A stretch of 64,000 bases of DNA. Source: Streptomyces tsukubensis (GTDB taxonomy: Bacteria > Actinomycetota > Actinomycetes > Streptomycetales > Streptomycetaceae). The stretch covers positions 4,486,501 to 4,550,500 of the forward strand of contig NZ_CP020700.1 of NCBI RefSeq assembly GCF_003932715.1, in the 5' to 3' direction. A model generated the notes under the pieces. That model saw nothing but the letters and a program-made list of their open reading frames with translations. It made no database searches and was not told the origin of the DNA. The position numbers and the translations under genes were made by a program. Shown here in pieces: positions 48,112 to 56,770 of the stretch (position 1 is the stretch's first letter; each line of letters opens with the position of its first letter).

Positions 48112-50202
48112 ATGACCTGGTACCGGGCGTTGAAGGAGACCGCACGCTCCGGACTCACCATCGACCGCACCGGCCTCGAACCCCTTCTCGCCCTCCGCGG
48201 CGCCCTCGGTCTGGCCATCGTCGTCGTCGGTACGCTCGCGCTCTTCGGCCCGCTGGCCGCCGTCAGCTCCGCCTTCGGCGCCTTCCAGGCCGTCATCGCG
48301 ACCTTCCAGCGCAGCTGGCGGCCCCGGCCCGTACTCGCCCTCGCCTCCGGCGGCTCCCTCGCCGTCTCCACCTTCGTCGGCTATCTCACGGTCGGCCATC
48401 TCGCCCTGTTCATCCTCCTGATCGCGGTCTGGACCCTGGCCGCGGGGCTCGCCTGGGGACTCGGCCCGACCGTCGGCATCATCGCCTCGTCCAATGTGGC
48501 GATCATGCTGGTCACGATCACCCTGCCGACCTCCGTCGCCACCGCCGCCGGACACGCCGCCGTGATCGCCGCGGGCGGAGTCGTCCAGGCCGCGCTGATC
48601 GTGCTGCTGCCCGTCCGCCGCTGGGGCGCCCAGCGCGACGCCCTGGCCGACGCGCTCGCCGCCGAGGCCGACTACGCCCGCAGGCTCCGCCGCGACCCGA
48701 CCGCCGCCTTCGACCCGGAACCGCTGATGCGGGCCCGCAGCGCCGCCGCCGTCAGCCCCCGGCAGGCCCGCCGCCGCCCCGCCGAACTCCATGGCGCCCG
48801 GGGCGTCGCGGAGAAGCTCAGGCCCGTCCTCGCCTCCCTCGCCGACCCGGCGTTCGGCGTCCCCGAGCAGGGGCCGGAGCGGGAGCGCGTACGGGAACTG
48901 CTGGCCGCCGCCGCGACCGTACTGGACGCCGCCGCCCAGGCCGTACGGCACGGCGAACCGCCCCGGCTGCCCGCCCCCGCCCTCGCCGCCCTGCGTACCC
49001 CCGACACGGACGCCCTGCTGACCGGCCCGCCGCGCCGGGCCGCGCTCCGCCTCTCCGCCCTGCTCGCCGACGTCACCGAGACCGCCCGAGGCGAAGGCGC
49101 AGCCGCAGGCCACCGCGACCGGCCCTCCCTGCTGAAGCTGCTGCCCGGCGCGCTGCGGACCGTCCGGGCCGAACTGCGGCGCGGCTCACCCGTACTGCGG
49201 CATGCCGTCCGGGGCGCCACCGTCGTCGTCGCGAGCTATCTCGCGGGCACCGCCCTGCCCCTCGGCCACGGCTACTGGGCGCCCATGACCGCGGTGATGG
49301 TGATGCGGCCCGACTTCTCCCAGACGTACGCCCGCTCCGTCGCCCGCTTCGGCGGCACCCTGGTCGGCGTCGGGGTCGCCACGGCCGTCGTCGAGACCGC
49401 GAACCCGGGCACGTACGCGGCCGCCGCGCTCGCCGTGCTCTGCGCCTTCGGTACGTATCTGGTGCTGCGCACGGGATACGCGGCCGCCAACGTCGGCATC
49501 TCCGCCTATGTCGTCTGCCTGCTGTGGATGGGCGGCGAGGAGGCCGGGCAGACCGTGCCGGAACGGATCGTGCTGACCCTGATCGGCGGACTGCTGGCGA
49601 TGCTGTCGTACGCGGTCTACCCGGCCTGGGAGACGCCCCGGCTGCGCAACCGGCTCGCGGACTGGCTGCTCGCGGACTGCCGTTACGCCGCGGCCGTCGT
49701 CGACCACTACGCGAGGCCCGGCGAACCCGACGACGCCGGGCAGGACATCCGCCGGGCCCTGCTCGCGGCCCGCGATGCCCGCCTGGCCTGGCAGGACGCC
49801 CTGAGCCGGGCGGCGGACGAGCCGGTAAGGAACCGGGGCCTGTCCCATGCGGCGGCGGACGCGGCCGGGGAAGCCCTCGGCAAACTGGGCCGGGGCGCCA
49901 TGCTGATGGAGGCCCATCTGCCCGCCCACGAGGACACCCCGGTACCGGCGGCGGCCGGCCTCGCGAAGGCCCTGCGCGCCGACGCCGAACGGGCGGCCAA
50001 GGCGGTCCGGGAGCGCCGGCGGCCCGAGTGGCGGCGGGTCGAGGAGGCGCTGGCCGCCTGGGAGGAGAGCCACGAGATCATCGACCCCGGCGCGGCCCTC
50101 GTCGGCGAGGCGCTCGACGAACTGTCCGACGCGCTCCCGCCGAAGGCCGGGCCGGACCCGAAACCCACGCCGCCCCGGCCCGATCCACCGGAAAGACCTT
50201 AG
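48112..50202 (+). CDS. FUSC-family membrane protein (aromatic acid exporter-like)
   Basis: A 696-residue protein with duplicated membrane halves: helices at about 25-165 and again at about 360-515. The second half has the FUSC core GHGYWAPMTAVMVMRPDFSQTYARSVARFGGTLVGV. Soluble helical regions lie between and after. Homologues (AaeB/YccS-like) move aromatic acids or other amphiphiles across the inner membrane. The C terminus is Pro-rich. The gene is convergent with a lipoprotein gene (4-bp overlap of the ends). Confidence 0.85.
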   Translation: MTWYRALKETARSGLTIDRTGLEPLLALRGALGLAIVVVGTLALFGPLAAVSSAFGAFQAVIATFQRSWRPRPVLALASGGSLAVSTFVGYLTVGHLALFILLIAVWTLAAGLAWGLGPTVGIIASSNVAIMLVTITLPTSVATAAGHAAVIAAGGVVQAALIVLLPVRRWGAQRDALADALAAEADYARRLRRDPTAAFDPEPLMRARSAAAVSPRQARRRPAELHGARGVAEKLRPVLASLADPAFGVPEQGPERERVRELLAAAATVLDAAAQAVRHGEPPRLPAPALAALRTPDTDALLTGPPRRAALRLSALLADVTETARGEGAAAGHRDRPSLLKLLPGALRTVRAELRRGSPVLRHAVRGATVVVASYLAGTALPLGHGYWAPMTAVMVMRPDFSQTYARSVARFGGTLVGVGVATAVVETANPGTYAAAALAVLCAFGTYLVLRTGYAAANVGISAYVVCLLWMGGEEAGQTVPERIVLTLIGGLLAMLSYAVYPAWETPRLRNRLADWLLADCRYAAAVVDHYARPGEPDDAGQDIRRALLAARDARLAWQDALSRAADEPVRNRGLSHAAADAAGEALGKLGRGAMLMEAHLPAHEDTPVPAAAGLAKALRADAERAAKAVRERRRPEWRRVEEALAAWEESHEIIDPGAALVGEALDELSDALPPKAGPDPKPTPPRPDPPERP

Positions 50203-50765
50203 GAGCCCTGGCCCGTGTACTGCGGCAGGTCCTTCAGCTTCTCCAGATCCTTCAGCTCCTTCGGCAGCGTGCCGCCCGCGACCTTGGTGAAGGTGTCCTT
50301 GATCCCGCCGTCCCAGACCACGGTCAGTTCCCCGTTCGCGACTGCGACCGTTCCCATCGTGCGCGTCTTCGAGCCGTCGGCGCACTTCAGGGCGAGCATC
50401 AGCGAACCGTGGTCGGCCAGCTCGCCGGTGCATGCCGCACCCTCCGCCATCAGGACGGCCTTCCCCTGGGTGACGGCGAGGCTCAGCGGTTTGCCGTCCG
50501 TGACACCGGTCCAGGCGCCCTCGACATCGGCCGGAGCGGTCTTGGCGCCGTCCGTGCCGCCGTCGGCGCCGCTGTCCGTGCCGCCGTCGGCCCCGGGCTC
50601 CGCCGGGCCCGATGCCGCGGGCTTGTCCCCGGTGCCGCCGGAACCACCGGCCTTCTCCGACGACGACTTTCCGTCGTCGCTGCTGCAACCGGTCAGTACG
50701 AGCGCCGCACCGAGCGCGGCCGCGGCCGCGACCGCCGCCATGGACACGGACGTCCTTGCACGCAT
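50199..50765 (-). CDS. Secreted lipoprotein
   Basis: A 188-residue lipoprotein. The ATG at 50765 gives a signal peptide ending in the lipobox VLTGC (Cys about 27). A Ser/Gly/Asp-rich linker of repeated GADGGTDSGADGG type follows, then a domain of about 110 residues (VEGAWTGVTDGKPLSLAVTQGKAVLM, then LMLALKCADGSKTRTMGTV and ELTVVWDGGIKDTFTKV) resembling small beta-barrel lipoprotein domains. GGGGGA precedes the start. Function unknown. Confidence 0.8.
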   Translation of the reverse strand: MRARTSVSMAAVAAAAALGAALVLTGCSSDDGKSSSEKAGGSGGTGDKPAASGPAEPGADGGTDSGADGGTDGAKTAPADVEGAWTGVTDGKPLSLAVTQGKAVLMAEGAACTGELADHGSLMLALKCADGSKTRTMGTVAVANGELTVVWDGGIKDTFTKVAGGTLPKELKDLEKLKDLPQYTGQGS

Positions 50766-51096
50766 CTGGGGTCCCCCGGGGTGTCGGATGGAAAGTGCGC
50801 GCCAAGGTAGCAGGCACCGGACCGTCCCACTGTCCGGACTGTTACCTGAAAACGGGAGCCTGACAGCTCGCTTACGCGTCTTTCTCCTATGTACGAGGGA
50901 ACCCGCCCGTACGCCCCACCCCCGGAGCCGACCGTGGCACGGCCGGCCGGATCCGGGAGGCCCTTCATGTGCGTAACCGCAGCACCACCCCGCGTGCACG
51001 TGCATCTGCCCGTGCGAATGCTCATGCAGATGCACGCGAAACACAGCTATGATCCCCGACAGTTGACACATGCACCTTGTACCTCGGGAGCTACTC
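50766..51096. other. Regulatory gap upstream of the DUF397 gene
   Basis: A 331-bp gap between the lipoprotein gene and the DUF397 gene (divergent). Its right part holds the TGCATCTGC-type operator region and a TTGACA (51063-51068) that could serve as a -35 element. No gene is evident. Confidence 0.55.
50992..51015 (+). repeat. Shared 24-bp element, copy 1 (DUF397 side)
   Basis: The element begins GCGTGCACGTGCATCTGCCC and ends in GTGC. An inverted copy lies at 52234-52257 with one difference. This copy is 81 bp upstream of the DUF397 GTG. Its inner CGTGCATCTGC (50999-51009) also forms a perfect 11-bp dyad with GCAGATGCACG (51026-51036). It is a strong operator candidate. Confidence 0.75.
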
Positions 51097-51339
51097 GTGC
51101 ACCACGCGTACAACGGCATGGCGGCCGCGGAGCTTCACGGGGTCGTCTGGCAGAAGAGCAGGCACAGCAATTCCCAGGGATCGTGCGTGGAATTCGCCAA
51201 GCTGCCCGGAGGGGGCGTGGCGGTACGCAATTCCCGGTTTCCGGACGGTCCGGCGCTGGTCTACACGCCCGCCGAGATCGAAGCGATGCTCCTGGGCATC
51301 AAGGACGGGGAGTTCGACCATCTGATCGCGGAGAACTGA
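51097..51339 (+). CDS. DUF397 protein (Scr2/BldB-associated type)
   Basis: An 80-residue DUF397 protein: VWQKSRHSNSQGSCVEFAKLPGGGVAVRNSRFPDGPALVYTPAEIEAMLLGIKDGEFDHL. The GTG at 51097 has GGGAG 6 nt upstream. DUF397 proteins pair with DUF5753 XRE regulators (WhiJ-like developmental control; Scr1/Scr2 toxin-antitoxin-like pairs). Here the regulator gene lies 1.2 kb away, beyond an oppositely oriented ATPase gene. Cytosolic. Confidence 0.88.
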   Translation: MHHAYNGMAAAELHGVVWQKSRHSNSQGSCVEFAKLPGGGVAVRNSRFPDGPALVYTPAEIEAMLLGIKDGEFDHLIAEN

Positions 51340-51369
51340 CGGCCCCTGCTGCATCCCGTCCGGAAACGC

Positions 51370-51403
51370 GGGAGCGGGCCCGCCCGAAGGCGGACCCGCT
51401 CCC
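51370..51403. terminator. Hairpin between convergent DUF397 and ATPase genes
   Basis: GGGAGCGGGCCCGCC (51370-51384) pairs with GGCGGACCCGCTCCC (51389-51403), with one mismatch and a 4-nt loop. It lies in the gap between convergent genes and probably works in both directions. Confidence 0.7.
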
Positions 51404-51466
51404 GTGGCCCGGCCGCGCTCGCCCCGGAGTCTCAGGACCCCGGGGGCGCGGCCCGGCCCTCCCCGC

Positions 51467-52129
51467 TCAAGCCAGCCTGAACAGCGCCCACACGACCTTG
51501 CCGTGCAGCGCTCCGGCGAGCGGATGCCAGCCCCAACTGTCGGCATAGGCGTCGACCAGGAAGAGCCCCCGGCCGGACTCGGCCGTACCGTCGGGATCAG
51601 GGAAGCGTCCCCCGAGGCCCTCCAGCCCCTCGAAAGGGCTCTCGGTCCGCTCCAGGACATCCACCCGGCCCGGCCCGTCGAAGCTGTCGCGCCCGTCCAT
51701 CCGGCCCGGCCCGTCCATCCGGTCGAGCCCGTCCACGCGGTCGAGACGGTCGAGCCGCTCGGCGCCGCTGCGCCGGTCGGTGCCGCCGGGACCCTGCGCG
51801 CTGGGATCCCGTACCGCCACCACCAGCCGCCCGGGCCACCGCATCAGATGCAGGCGTACGGGAGGCAGGAAGGTCTCACGGGCCGGCTCGTCCGGCAGGG
51901 CGTGCCGCAGCGCGTTGGTGACCAGCTCCGAGACGACCAGGGCGATATCGTCGAAGTGGTCGTACAGATCCCATTCCTTGAGCGTCGCCTTGGTGAACTG
52001 CCGCGCCCCGCGCACCGCTTCGTAGCGGGAGGACAGGGAGCAGGCGGCCGAGCTGAGGGCCTGTGCGGGATCAATCGGGGGAAGCCCTTGCCTTAACGGC
52101 TCTAGCATGGTCGATCCATTCGTCCCCAT
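51467..52129 (-). CDS. RsbW-like ATP-binding protein (AbaA/WhiJ-locus type)
   Basis: A 220-residue GHKL-type ATPase. N box VVSELVTNALRHAL; G1 region VVAVRDPSAQGPGGTD; G2-type segment GRGLFLVDAYADSWGW. The ATG at 52129 (MGTNGSTMLEPLRQGLPP) was chosen as the family-like N terminus; 52108 is an alternative. A repetitive Asp/Arg/Met/Gly insert (about 125-165, RLDRLDRVDGLDRMDG) separates the G1 and G2 boxes. It lies between DUF397 and XRE/DUF5753 genes, as in WhiJ-type loci, and its upstream region carries the same 24-bp element as the DUF397 gene. Confidence 0.85.
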   Translation of the reverse strand: MGTNGSTMLEPLRQGLPPIDPAQALSSAACSLSSRYEAVRGARQFTKATLKEWDLYDHFDDIALVVSELVTNALRHALPDEPARETFLPPVRLHLMRWPGRLVVAVRDPSAQGPGGTDRRSGAERLDRLDRVDGLDRMDGPGRMDGRDSFDGPGRVDVLERTESPFEGLEGLGGRFPDPDGTAESGRGLFLVDAYADSWGWHPLAGALHGKVVWALFRLA

Positions 52130-52563
52130 GCGAGGCACTCCCGGGAATCGCGGCTGTGACGCTTCAGTGACGTTTCAACACGAACGAGCACGCAGGTGCG
52201 CGGGGACCATGGTTCCCAATGCGTAGGGCAGATGCAAGGGCAGATGCACGTGCACGCAGGACCGCTGTCCGCTCTTGTAGCCATTGAGGCGGATATCTTC
52301 CTCTCATCTGTTCCATGGGCTCCCCAAGTGCTTCCCATTTCAGTAACCGGATGAGTACGGCCCGGAGTGATTTGGTGGCAGAATCCGGCACTTGGGGTTC
52401 CGGGGGTACTCCACGCCGAGGTGAAGAACCTGTAGAGATGAAGCAGCGGGGAACGGCGGCAGCGCCGTCGGCCGTGAGTCCCGCCGGGAGGCGGGCCGCT
52501 CGGGGTGCCCCGAAGCGTCGGACGACAGGACGGACGGGACAGAAGGATGGGGAGGGTCGAGTC
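52130..52563. other. Divergent control region of the WhiJ-type locus
   Basis: A 434-bp gap between the ATPase gene and the XRE gene. It holds the second 24-bp element, with a further TTGCATCTGCCC (52227-52238, minus strand) directly beside it. An in-phase extension of the XRE gene is open back to 52315; its Lys/Arg/Gly-rich translation looks non-native. Confidence 0.6.
52234..52257 (-). repeat. Shared 24-bp element, copy 2 (ATPase side)
   Basis: The minus-strand copy of the element at 50992-51015, with one substitution, lies 105 bp upstream of the ATPase gene in the same orientation relative to that gene. The core TGCATCTGCCC is repeated directly at 52227-52238. Confidence 0.75.
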
Positions 52564-53445
52564 GTGACCGCAGGTGAGTCCTGGGCCCAGGGCCCGGGTG
52601 GCGGATCCGTGGTGCGGCGCATCCTGCTGGGCTCTCAGCTCAGGCGGCTGCGGGAGTCGCGCGGCGTCACCCGCGAGGCGGCCGGCTATTCGATCCGTGC
52701 ATCGGAATCAAAGATCAGCCGCATGGAGTTGGGTCGTGTGAGTTTCAAGGCGAGGGACGTCGAGGACCTGCTGACGCTCTACGGAGTGGCCGACGAGACC
52801 GAACGGGAAGCACTGCTCGGACTGGTCAAAGAGGCCAATATCGCCGGCTGGTGGCAGCGGTACGGCGATGTGCTGCCCGGCTGGTTCCAGACATATGTCG
52901 GACTGGAGGCCGCGGCCTCCCTGATCCGTATCTACGAGGTGCAGTTCGTCCACGGGCTGCTCCAGACCGAGTCGTACGCCCATGCCGTCGTGATGCGCGG
53001 CACCCCCGACGCCACCCGCGCCGACGCCGACCGCCGGGTCGCCCTGCGGCTTGAGCGGCAGAAGGTGCTCGTCTCCGAACGCGCCCCGCATCTGCACGCG
53101 GTCCTCGACGAGGCGGCGCTCCGCAGGCCGTACGGTGACCGCGCGGTGATGCAGGGACAGCTGAGGCACCTGATCGACATCTCCGAGATGCCGAACGTCA
53201 CGCTCCAGGTGATGCCGTTCAGCTTCGGCGGCCACTCGGGCGAGAGCGGCGCCTTCACCATGCTCCGCTTCCCGGAGTCCGACCTCTCCGACATCGTCTA
53301 TCTGGAGCAGATGACCAGCGCGCTCTACATCGACAAGGCCGAAGAGGTGCAGCAGTACGAGAAGGCGATGAAGCGGCTCCAGGAGGACAGCCCCGATCCC
53401 GCCGAGAGCCGGGACATCCTGCGCGGACTGCTCCAGCTCACCTGA
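52564..53445 (+). CDS. XRE-family regulator with DUF5753 (WhiJ-like)
   Basis: A 293-residue regulator. Helix-turn-helix at about 15-75 (LGSQLRRLRESRGVTREAAGYSIRASESKISRMELGRVSFKARDVEDLL), then DUF5753 (about 100-285: WFQTYVGLEAAASLIRIYEVQFVHGLLQTESYA, then VTLQVMPFSFGGHSGESGAFTMLRFP). The GTG at 52564 has GGGGAGG about 8 nt upstream and gives the typical N terminus; a longer frame is open upstream. With the DUF397 protein and the RsbW-like ATPase it makes a WhiJ-type developmental module. It probably binds the shared TGCATCTGC-type element. Confidence 0.88.
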   Translation: MTAGESWAQGPGGGSVVRRILLGSQLRRLRESRGVTREAAGYSIRASESKISRMELGRVSFKARDVEDLLTLYGVADETEREALLGLVKEANIAGWWQRYGDVLPGWFQTYVGLEAAASLIRIYEVQFVHGLLQTESYAHAVVMRGTPDATRADADRRVALRLERQKVLVSERAPHLHAVLDEAALRRPYGDRAVMQGQLRHLIDISEMPNVTLQVMPFSFGGHSGESGAFTMLRFPESDLSDIVYLEQMTSALYIDKAEEVQQYEKAMKRLQEDSPDPAESRDILRGLLQLT

Positions 53446-53446
53446 C

Positions 53447-53572
53447 CCCTTCCCGCTCCCGCGAAGCTCCCCCTTCCCTCGAACCCCTCCCGCCCCCCCG
53501 AATCCTTTCCCTTTCTCTCCCCCTTCTCTCCCCTTCGCCCTCGGTTCTCCCCGGCCTCTTCTTTACGTCCGG
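53447..53572 (+). other. Pyrimidine-rich tract
   Basis: About 125 bases after the XRE stop are overwhelmingly C and T on the plus strand, with runs such as CCCTTTCTCTCCCCCTTCTC. Strand asymmetry of this kind is unusual here and could form triplex-type structure or leave an unstructured, Rho-loading RNA. Confidence 0.6.
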
Positions 53573-53615
53573 TGCCGCCGCCCGGACGCCCTCGCCGTCC
53601 GGCCGCGACCGGTCC

Positions 53616-53639
53616 CGGCCTGCCCATGGGCCGTTTTTT
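53616..53639 (+). terminator. Intrinsic terminator with U-tract
   Basis: The GC hairpin CGGCC...GGCCG (inner GCCCATGGGC) is followed directly by six T. It lies 170 bp after the XRE stop and just before the aldehyde dehydrogenase promoter region. A true U-tract is uncommon in this genus. Confidence 0.65.
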
Positions 53640-53750
53640 GCCGACGTGGTCTACGCCAACTCCGGCTTACCGAACGTATAGTGACGTGACATCAGTGACA
53701 CGACCCGTCATGCGATTCAGGGGAACCCGAGGGTAAGGATTCGACTCACC

Positions 53751-55208
53751 ATGTCCTTGTTCACCGAGCTGGCCCAGCAGTACATCGACGGCGAGTGGAG
53801 GCCCGGGACCGGTTCCTGGGACATCATCGACTTCAACCCCTTCAACGGGGAGAAGTTGGCCTCCATTCCGGTCGCGACCGCCGCCGAGGTGGACCAGGCG
53901 TACCGCGCCGCGGAACGGGCCCAGACGGCGTGGGCCGAGACCAATCCCTATGCCCGACGCGCCGTCTTCGAGAACGCCCTGCGGATCATCGAGGACCGTG
54001 AGGCCGAGATCACCGAGGCGATCATCGCCGAGCTGGGCGGCACCCATATCAAGGCCGGATTCGAACTCCACCTCGCCAAGGAGTTCCTGCGCGAGGCCAT
54101 CCAGCTGTCGCTGCGGCCCGAGGGCCGGATCCTGCCGTCACCGGTGGACGGCAAGGAGAACCGGGTCTACCGCCTCCCCGTCGGGGTCGTCGGTGTGATC
54201 AGCCCCTTCAACTTCCCCTTCCTGCTCTCCATCAAGTCCGTCGCGCCCTCACTGGCGCTCGGCAACGCGGTGGTCCTCAAGCCCCACCAGAACACCCCCA
54301 TCTGCGGTGGCTCCCTGGTCGGCAAGGTCTTCGAGGACGCGGGGCTGCCGCCGGGCCTGCTCAATGTCGTGATCACCGATATCGCGGAGATCGGTGACGC
54401 GCTGATCGAGCACCCGGTGCCGAAGGCGATCTCCTTCACCGGCTCGGACAAGGTGGGCCAGCACGTGGCCACGGTCTGCGCCGCCAACTTCAAGCGGGCG
54501 ATCCTGGAGCTCGGCGGCAACAGCGCGCTGATCGTCCTGGACGACGCGGACATCGACTACGCGGTCGACGCGGCCGTCTTCAGCCGGTACGTCCACCAGG
54601 GCCAGGTCTGCATGGCCGCCAACCGCGTCCTGGTCGACCGCAGCGTCGAGCAGGAGTTCACCGAGAAGTTCGTCGCCAAGGTGCGCACGCTGAAGGTCGG
54701 GGACCCGGCCGACCCGGCCACCCATATCGGCCCCCTGATCAACTCCCGCCAGGCCGACGCCGTCACCTCCCTGGTCGAGCAGACCGTCGCGGCCGGCGCG
54801 ACGGCGCTGCTGCACGGCGGCGCGGACGGCAATCTGGTCGAACCGTCGGTCCTCACCGGAATCGCCACCGACTCCCCGGTGCTCGGCCAGGAGATCTTCG
54901 GCCCGGTGGCCCTGATCGTCCCGTTCGACGGCGAGGACGAGGCGGTACGGATCGCCAACGACACCCCGTACGGGCTCAGCGGCGCGGTCCACACCGCCGA
55001 TGTGGAGCGCGGGGTCGCCCTGGCCAAGCGGATCAACACCGGCATGATCCACATCAATGACTCCACGGTCCACGACGAGCCGATCGTGCCCTTCGGCGGC
55101 GAGAAGCACTCGGGCAGCGGACGCCTCAACGGCGAGTCGATGATCGAAGCGTTCACGACCCAGAAGTGGATCTCCGTCCAGCACGGCAGGTCCCGCTTCC
55201 CCTTCTGA
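53751..55208 (+). CDS. Aldehyde dehydrogenase (benzaldehyde-type)
   Basis: A 485-residue NAD(P)-dependent aldehyde dehydrogenase. Coenzyme-binding SPFNFPFLLSIKSVAPSLALGNAVVLKPHQNTP; FTGSDKVGQ; general-base Glu in LELGGNSALIV; catalytic Cys in HQGQVCMAANR; C-terminal PFGGEKHSGSGR. The length is normal. The group oxidises aromatic and aliphatic aldehydes (benzaldehyde/vanillin-type). AAGG lies upstream of the ATG. The promoter region (53670-53700) contains TATAGT and a GTGACGTGACATCAGTGACAC dyad-like sequence. It is monocistronic, ending in a perfect hairpin. Confidence 0.92.
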   Translation: MSLFTELAQQYIDGEWRPGTGSWDIIDFNPFNGEKLASIPVATAAEVDQAYRAAERAQTAWAETNPYARRAVFENALRIIEDREAEITEAIIAELGGTHIKAGFELHLAKEFLREAIQLSLRPEGRILPSPVDGKENRVYRLPVGVVGVISPFNFPFLLSIKSVAPSLALGNAVVLKPHQNTPICGGSLVGKVFEDAGLPPGLLNVVITDIAEIGDALIEHPVPKAISFTGSDKVGQHVATVCAANFKRAILELGGNSALIVLDDADIDYAVDAAVFSRYVHQGQVCMAANRVLVDRSVEQEFTEKFVAKVRTLKVGDPADPATHIGPLINSRQADAVTSLVEQTVAAGATALLHGGADGNLVEPSVLTGIATDSPVLGQEIFGPVALIVPFDGEDEAVRIANDTPYGLSGAVHTADVERGVALAKRINTGMIHINDSTVHDEPIVPFGGEKHSGSGRLNGESMIEAFTTQKWISVQHGRSRFPF

Positions 55209-55221
55209 CTCGCAGCCGACC

Positions 55222-55254
55222 GGCCATCGAGGACAGCATCTGTCCTCGATGGCC
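55222..55254 (+). terminator. Perfect hairpin terminator after aldehyde dehydrogenase
   Basis: GGCCATCGAGGACAG (55222-55236) pairs completely with CTGTCCTCGATGGCC (55240-55254) across a CAT loop: 15 bp without mismatch, 14 nt after the stop codon. Confidence 0.85.
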
Positions 55255-55320
55255 CGTAGCGTTTGCGGTGTCGGAAGGAGGGCGGGAGCCTCTTCTTGAA
55301 AGCGGGCGGAAGGCGATTCC

Positions 55321-55887
55321 ATGGTCATCCACGTTCCCTCGGGCGATCCCGGTGACGAGCGGGGCACCCTGCTCTCCTTCGTCGAGGCCCAGCGCGGTGC
55401 GATCCGCCGCTCGGTGCTCGGGCTCGGCCGTGAGCAGGCCGTCAGCAGGCCGAGCGCAAGCGAACTGACGCTCGGCGGGCTGCTGAAGCATGTGGCCGAG
55501 GTGGAGCTGAACTGGCTCCGGCTGGCCCAGCAGCGGGAGAACGAGCGGGCCCGCACCCGGGAGACCTGGGGCGAGGCCTTCGTCCTCCAGGACGGCGAGA
55601 CCGTCGAGGAGACGTTGGAGTTCTGGGCCGGGATCGCCGCGGAGACGGAGGAGTTCATCCGCGCCGTACCGTCCATGGACGACACCTTCCCGCTGCCCGA
55701 AGCCCCCTGGTTCCCCCAGGGCGAGCGGGTGTCGATGCGCTGGTTCCTGGTCCATCTGGTGGAGGAGTTCGGGCGCCACGCGGGGCATGCGGACATCGTC
55801 CGCGAGTCCCTCGACGGACAGACGGCCTTCGCGCTGGTGGCCCTGGAGCAGGAGGCGGCGGAGGCGAAGGCGGCGGGGGCCGCCTGA
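55321..55887 (+). CDS. DinB/DUF664 family protein
   Basis: A 188-residue DinB-superfamily (four-helix, metal-dependent) protein of the DUF664 type. Putative metal His lie in LLKHVAEVELNWLRLA and in FLVHLVEEFGRHAGHADIVRESLDG. Such proteins include thiol-dependent transferases (mycothiol- and bacillithiol-linked), so a mycothiol-dependent detoxification role is possible in an actinomycete. This is not the Y-family polymerase DinB. Confidence 0.85.
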   Translation: MVIHVPSGDPGDERGTLLSFVEAQRGAIRRSVLGLGREQAVSRPSASELTLGGLLKHVAEVELNWLRLAQQRENERARTRETWGEAFVLQDGETVEETLEFWAGIAAETEEFIRAVPSMDDTFPLPEAPWFPQGERVSMRWFLVHLVEEFGRHAGHADIVRESLDGQTAFALVALEQEAAEAKAAGAA

Positions 55888-55951
55888 GGGTCCCACGGGG
55901 TCCCTGGGGGCCGCGCGCCTGCCCGGCCCCGCCCTCTGGGGCGCCCGGCCG

Positions 55952-56677
55952 TCAGCCCGCCGTGTCCGTCAGCTCCGCGAGCCGGGCCAGGTCGTCCCGT
56001 ACCGCCTCCCGCTCCTCCGCGGACAGCGGCACCGCACCGGCCCGGGCCAGCAGCTCCCGGGCCGCCGTGTCGTCCCCCTGCCGCTGCGCGATATCGCCGC
56101 CCAGCACCAGCAGCTTCAGCAGCTGTACGGCAGCGGGGGTACGGTCCGTACGGTCCAGCGCCCGGCCGACGACCCGCGCGGCGGCCGGCAGGTCCTCCTT
56201 GGAGTCGGCGAACAGCACCGCATGGTGGAGCGCCCGCTCGAACGGCTCCTTCGGCGCGGGCGGAATGGTGCCGTCCGCGCCTTCCTCACCCGTGAGCTGC
56301 CCGATCCGCAGGCTGTTTCCGGTCGGATCCGTCACCAGGAACTGCCGTACCCCGTACGACATGTCCTTCACGGGCCCGATACGAGGCAGGCCCCGGGAGG
56401 GGATCCGGCCGTACGCCGCCTTGAGCCCCGCGCGGAACGCGGTGTGCATACCGTCCACATCCTCGGTCAGGACATAGACGCCGGAGTACGAGGCGGCGGG
56501 GTCGTACTCCTTCATCCCGAAGAACTGGAGTTCGATGTCGTCGCGCTCGACGACGGCATAGGCGTAGGGGCTGGTCTGGCGGAGGGTCGTGATGAAGCCG
56601 AGGGCTTCGTAGAAGGCGACGACGTCCGCCATGAGAGGGGAGTGACACGGGAGGAGTGGGATCGTCTTCTCGGCCAT
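55952..56677 (-). CDS. VOC-family (glyoxalase/bleomycin-resistance-like) protein
   Basis: A 241-residue protein from the ATG at 56677. The N-terminal half is a vicinal-oxygen-chelate fold (IPLLPCHSPLMADVVAFYEALGF, then YAYAVVERDDIELQFFGMKEYDP and FLVTDPTGNSLRIGQL). The C-terminal 95 residues are helical and TPR-like (FERALHHAVLFADSKEDLPAAARVVGRALD), an extension not usual in simple VOC proteins. It is divergent from a PadR regulator that probably controls it; many such pairs respond to antibiotics or toxic electrophiles. Confidence 0.82.
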   Translation of the reverse strand: MAEKTIPLLPCHSPLMADVVAFYEALGFITTLRQTSPYAYAVVERDDIELQFFGMKEYDPAASYSGVYVLTEDVDGMHTAFRAGLKAAYGRIPSRGLPRIGPVKDMSYGVRQFLVTDPTGNSLRIGQLTGEEGADGTIPPAPKEPFERALHHAVLFADSKEDLPAAARVVGRALDRTDRTPAAVQLLKLLVLGGDIAQRQGDDTAARELLARAGAVPLSAEEREAVRDDLARLAELTDTAG

Positions 56678-56689
56678 GGGTGCAGAGTA

Positions 56690-56720
56690 TTCAAAATTGA
56701 GTACTCTAGTCAAAGTTGAA
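56690..56720. promoter_or_regulatory. Candidate PadR operator
   Basis: An AT-rich dyad with TTCAA (56690-56694) and TTGAA (56716-56720) as outer arms and the palindrome GAGTACTC (56699-56706) inside lies midway between the divergent VOC and PadR genes. Confidence 0.5.
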
Positions 56721-56770
56721 GAGTCTTCCTCGGTGAGGAGGGCCGGGAAGAGAGAAGAGGTGGTCCCGTC

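Noticed and set aside
47925..50810. Frame of about 960 codons overlapping the FUSC gene on the plus strand
   Set aside because: The translation is dominated by Arg/Pro/His; the FUSC frame has membrane helices and the family motif.
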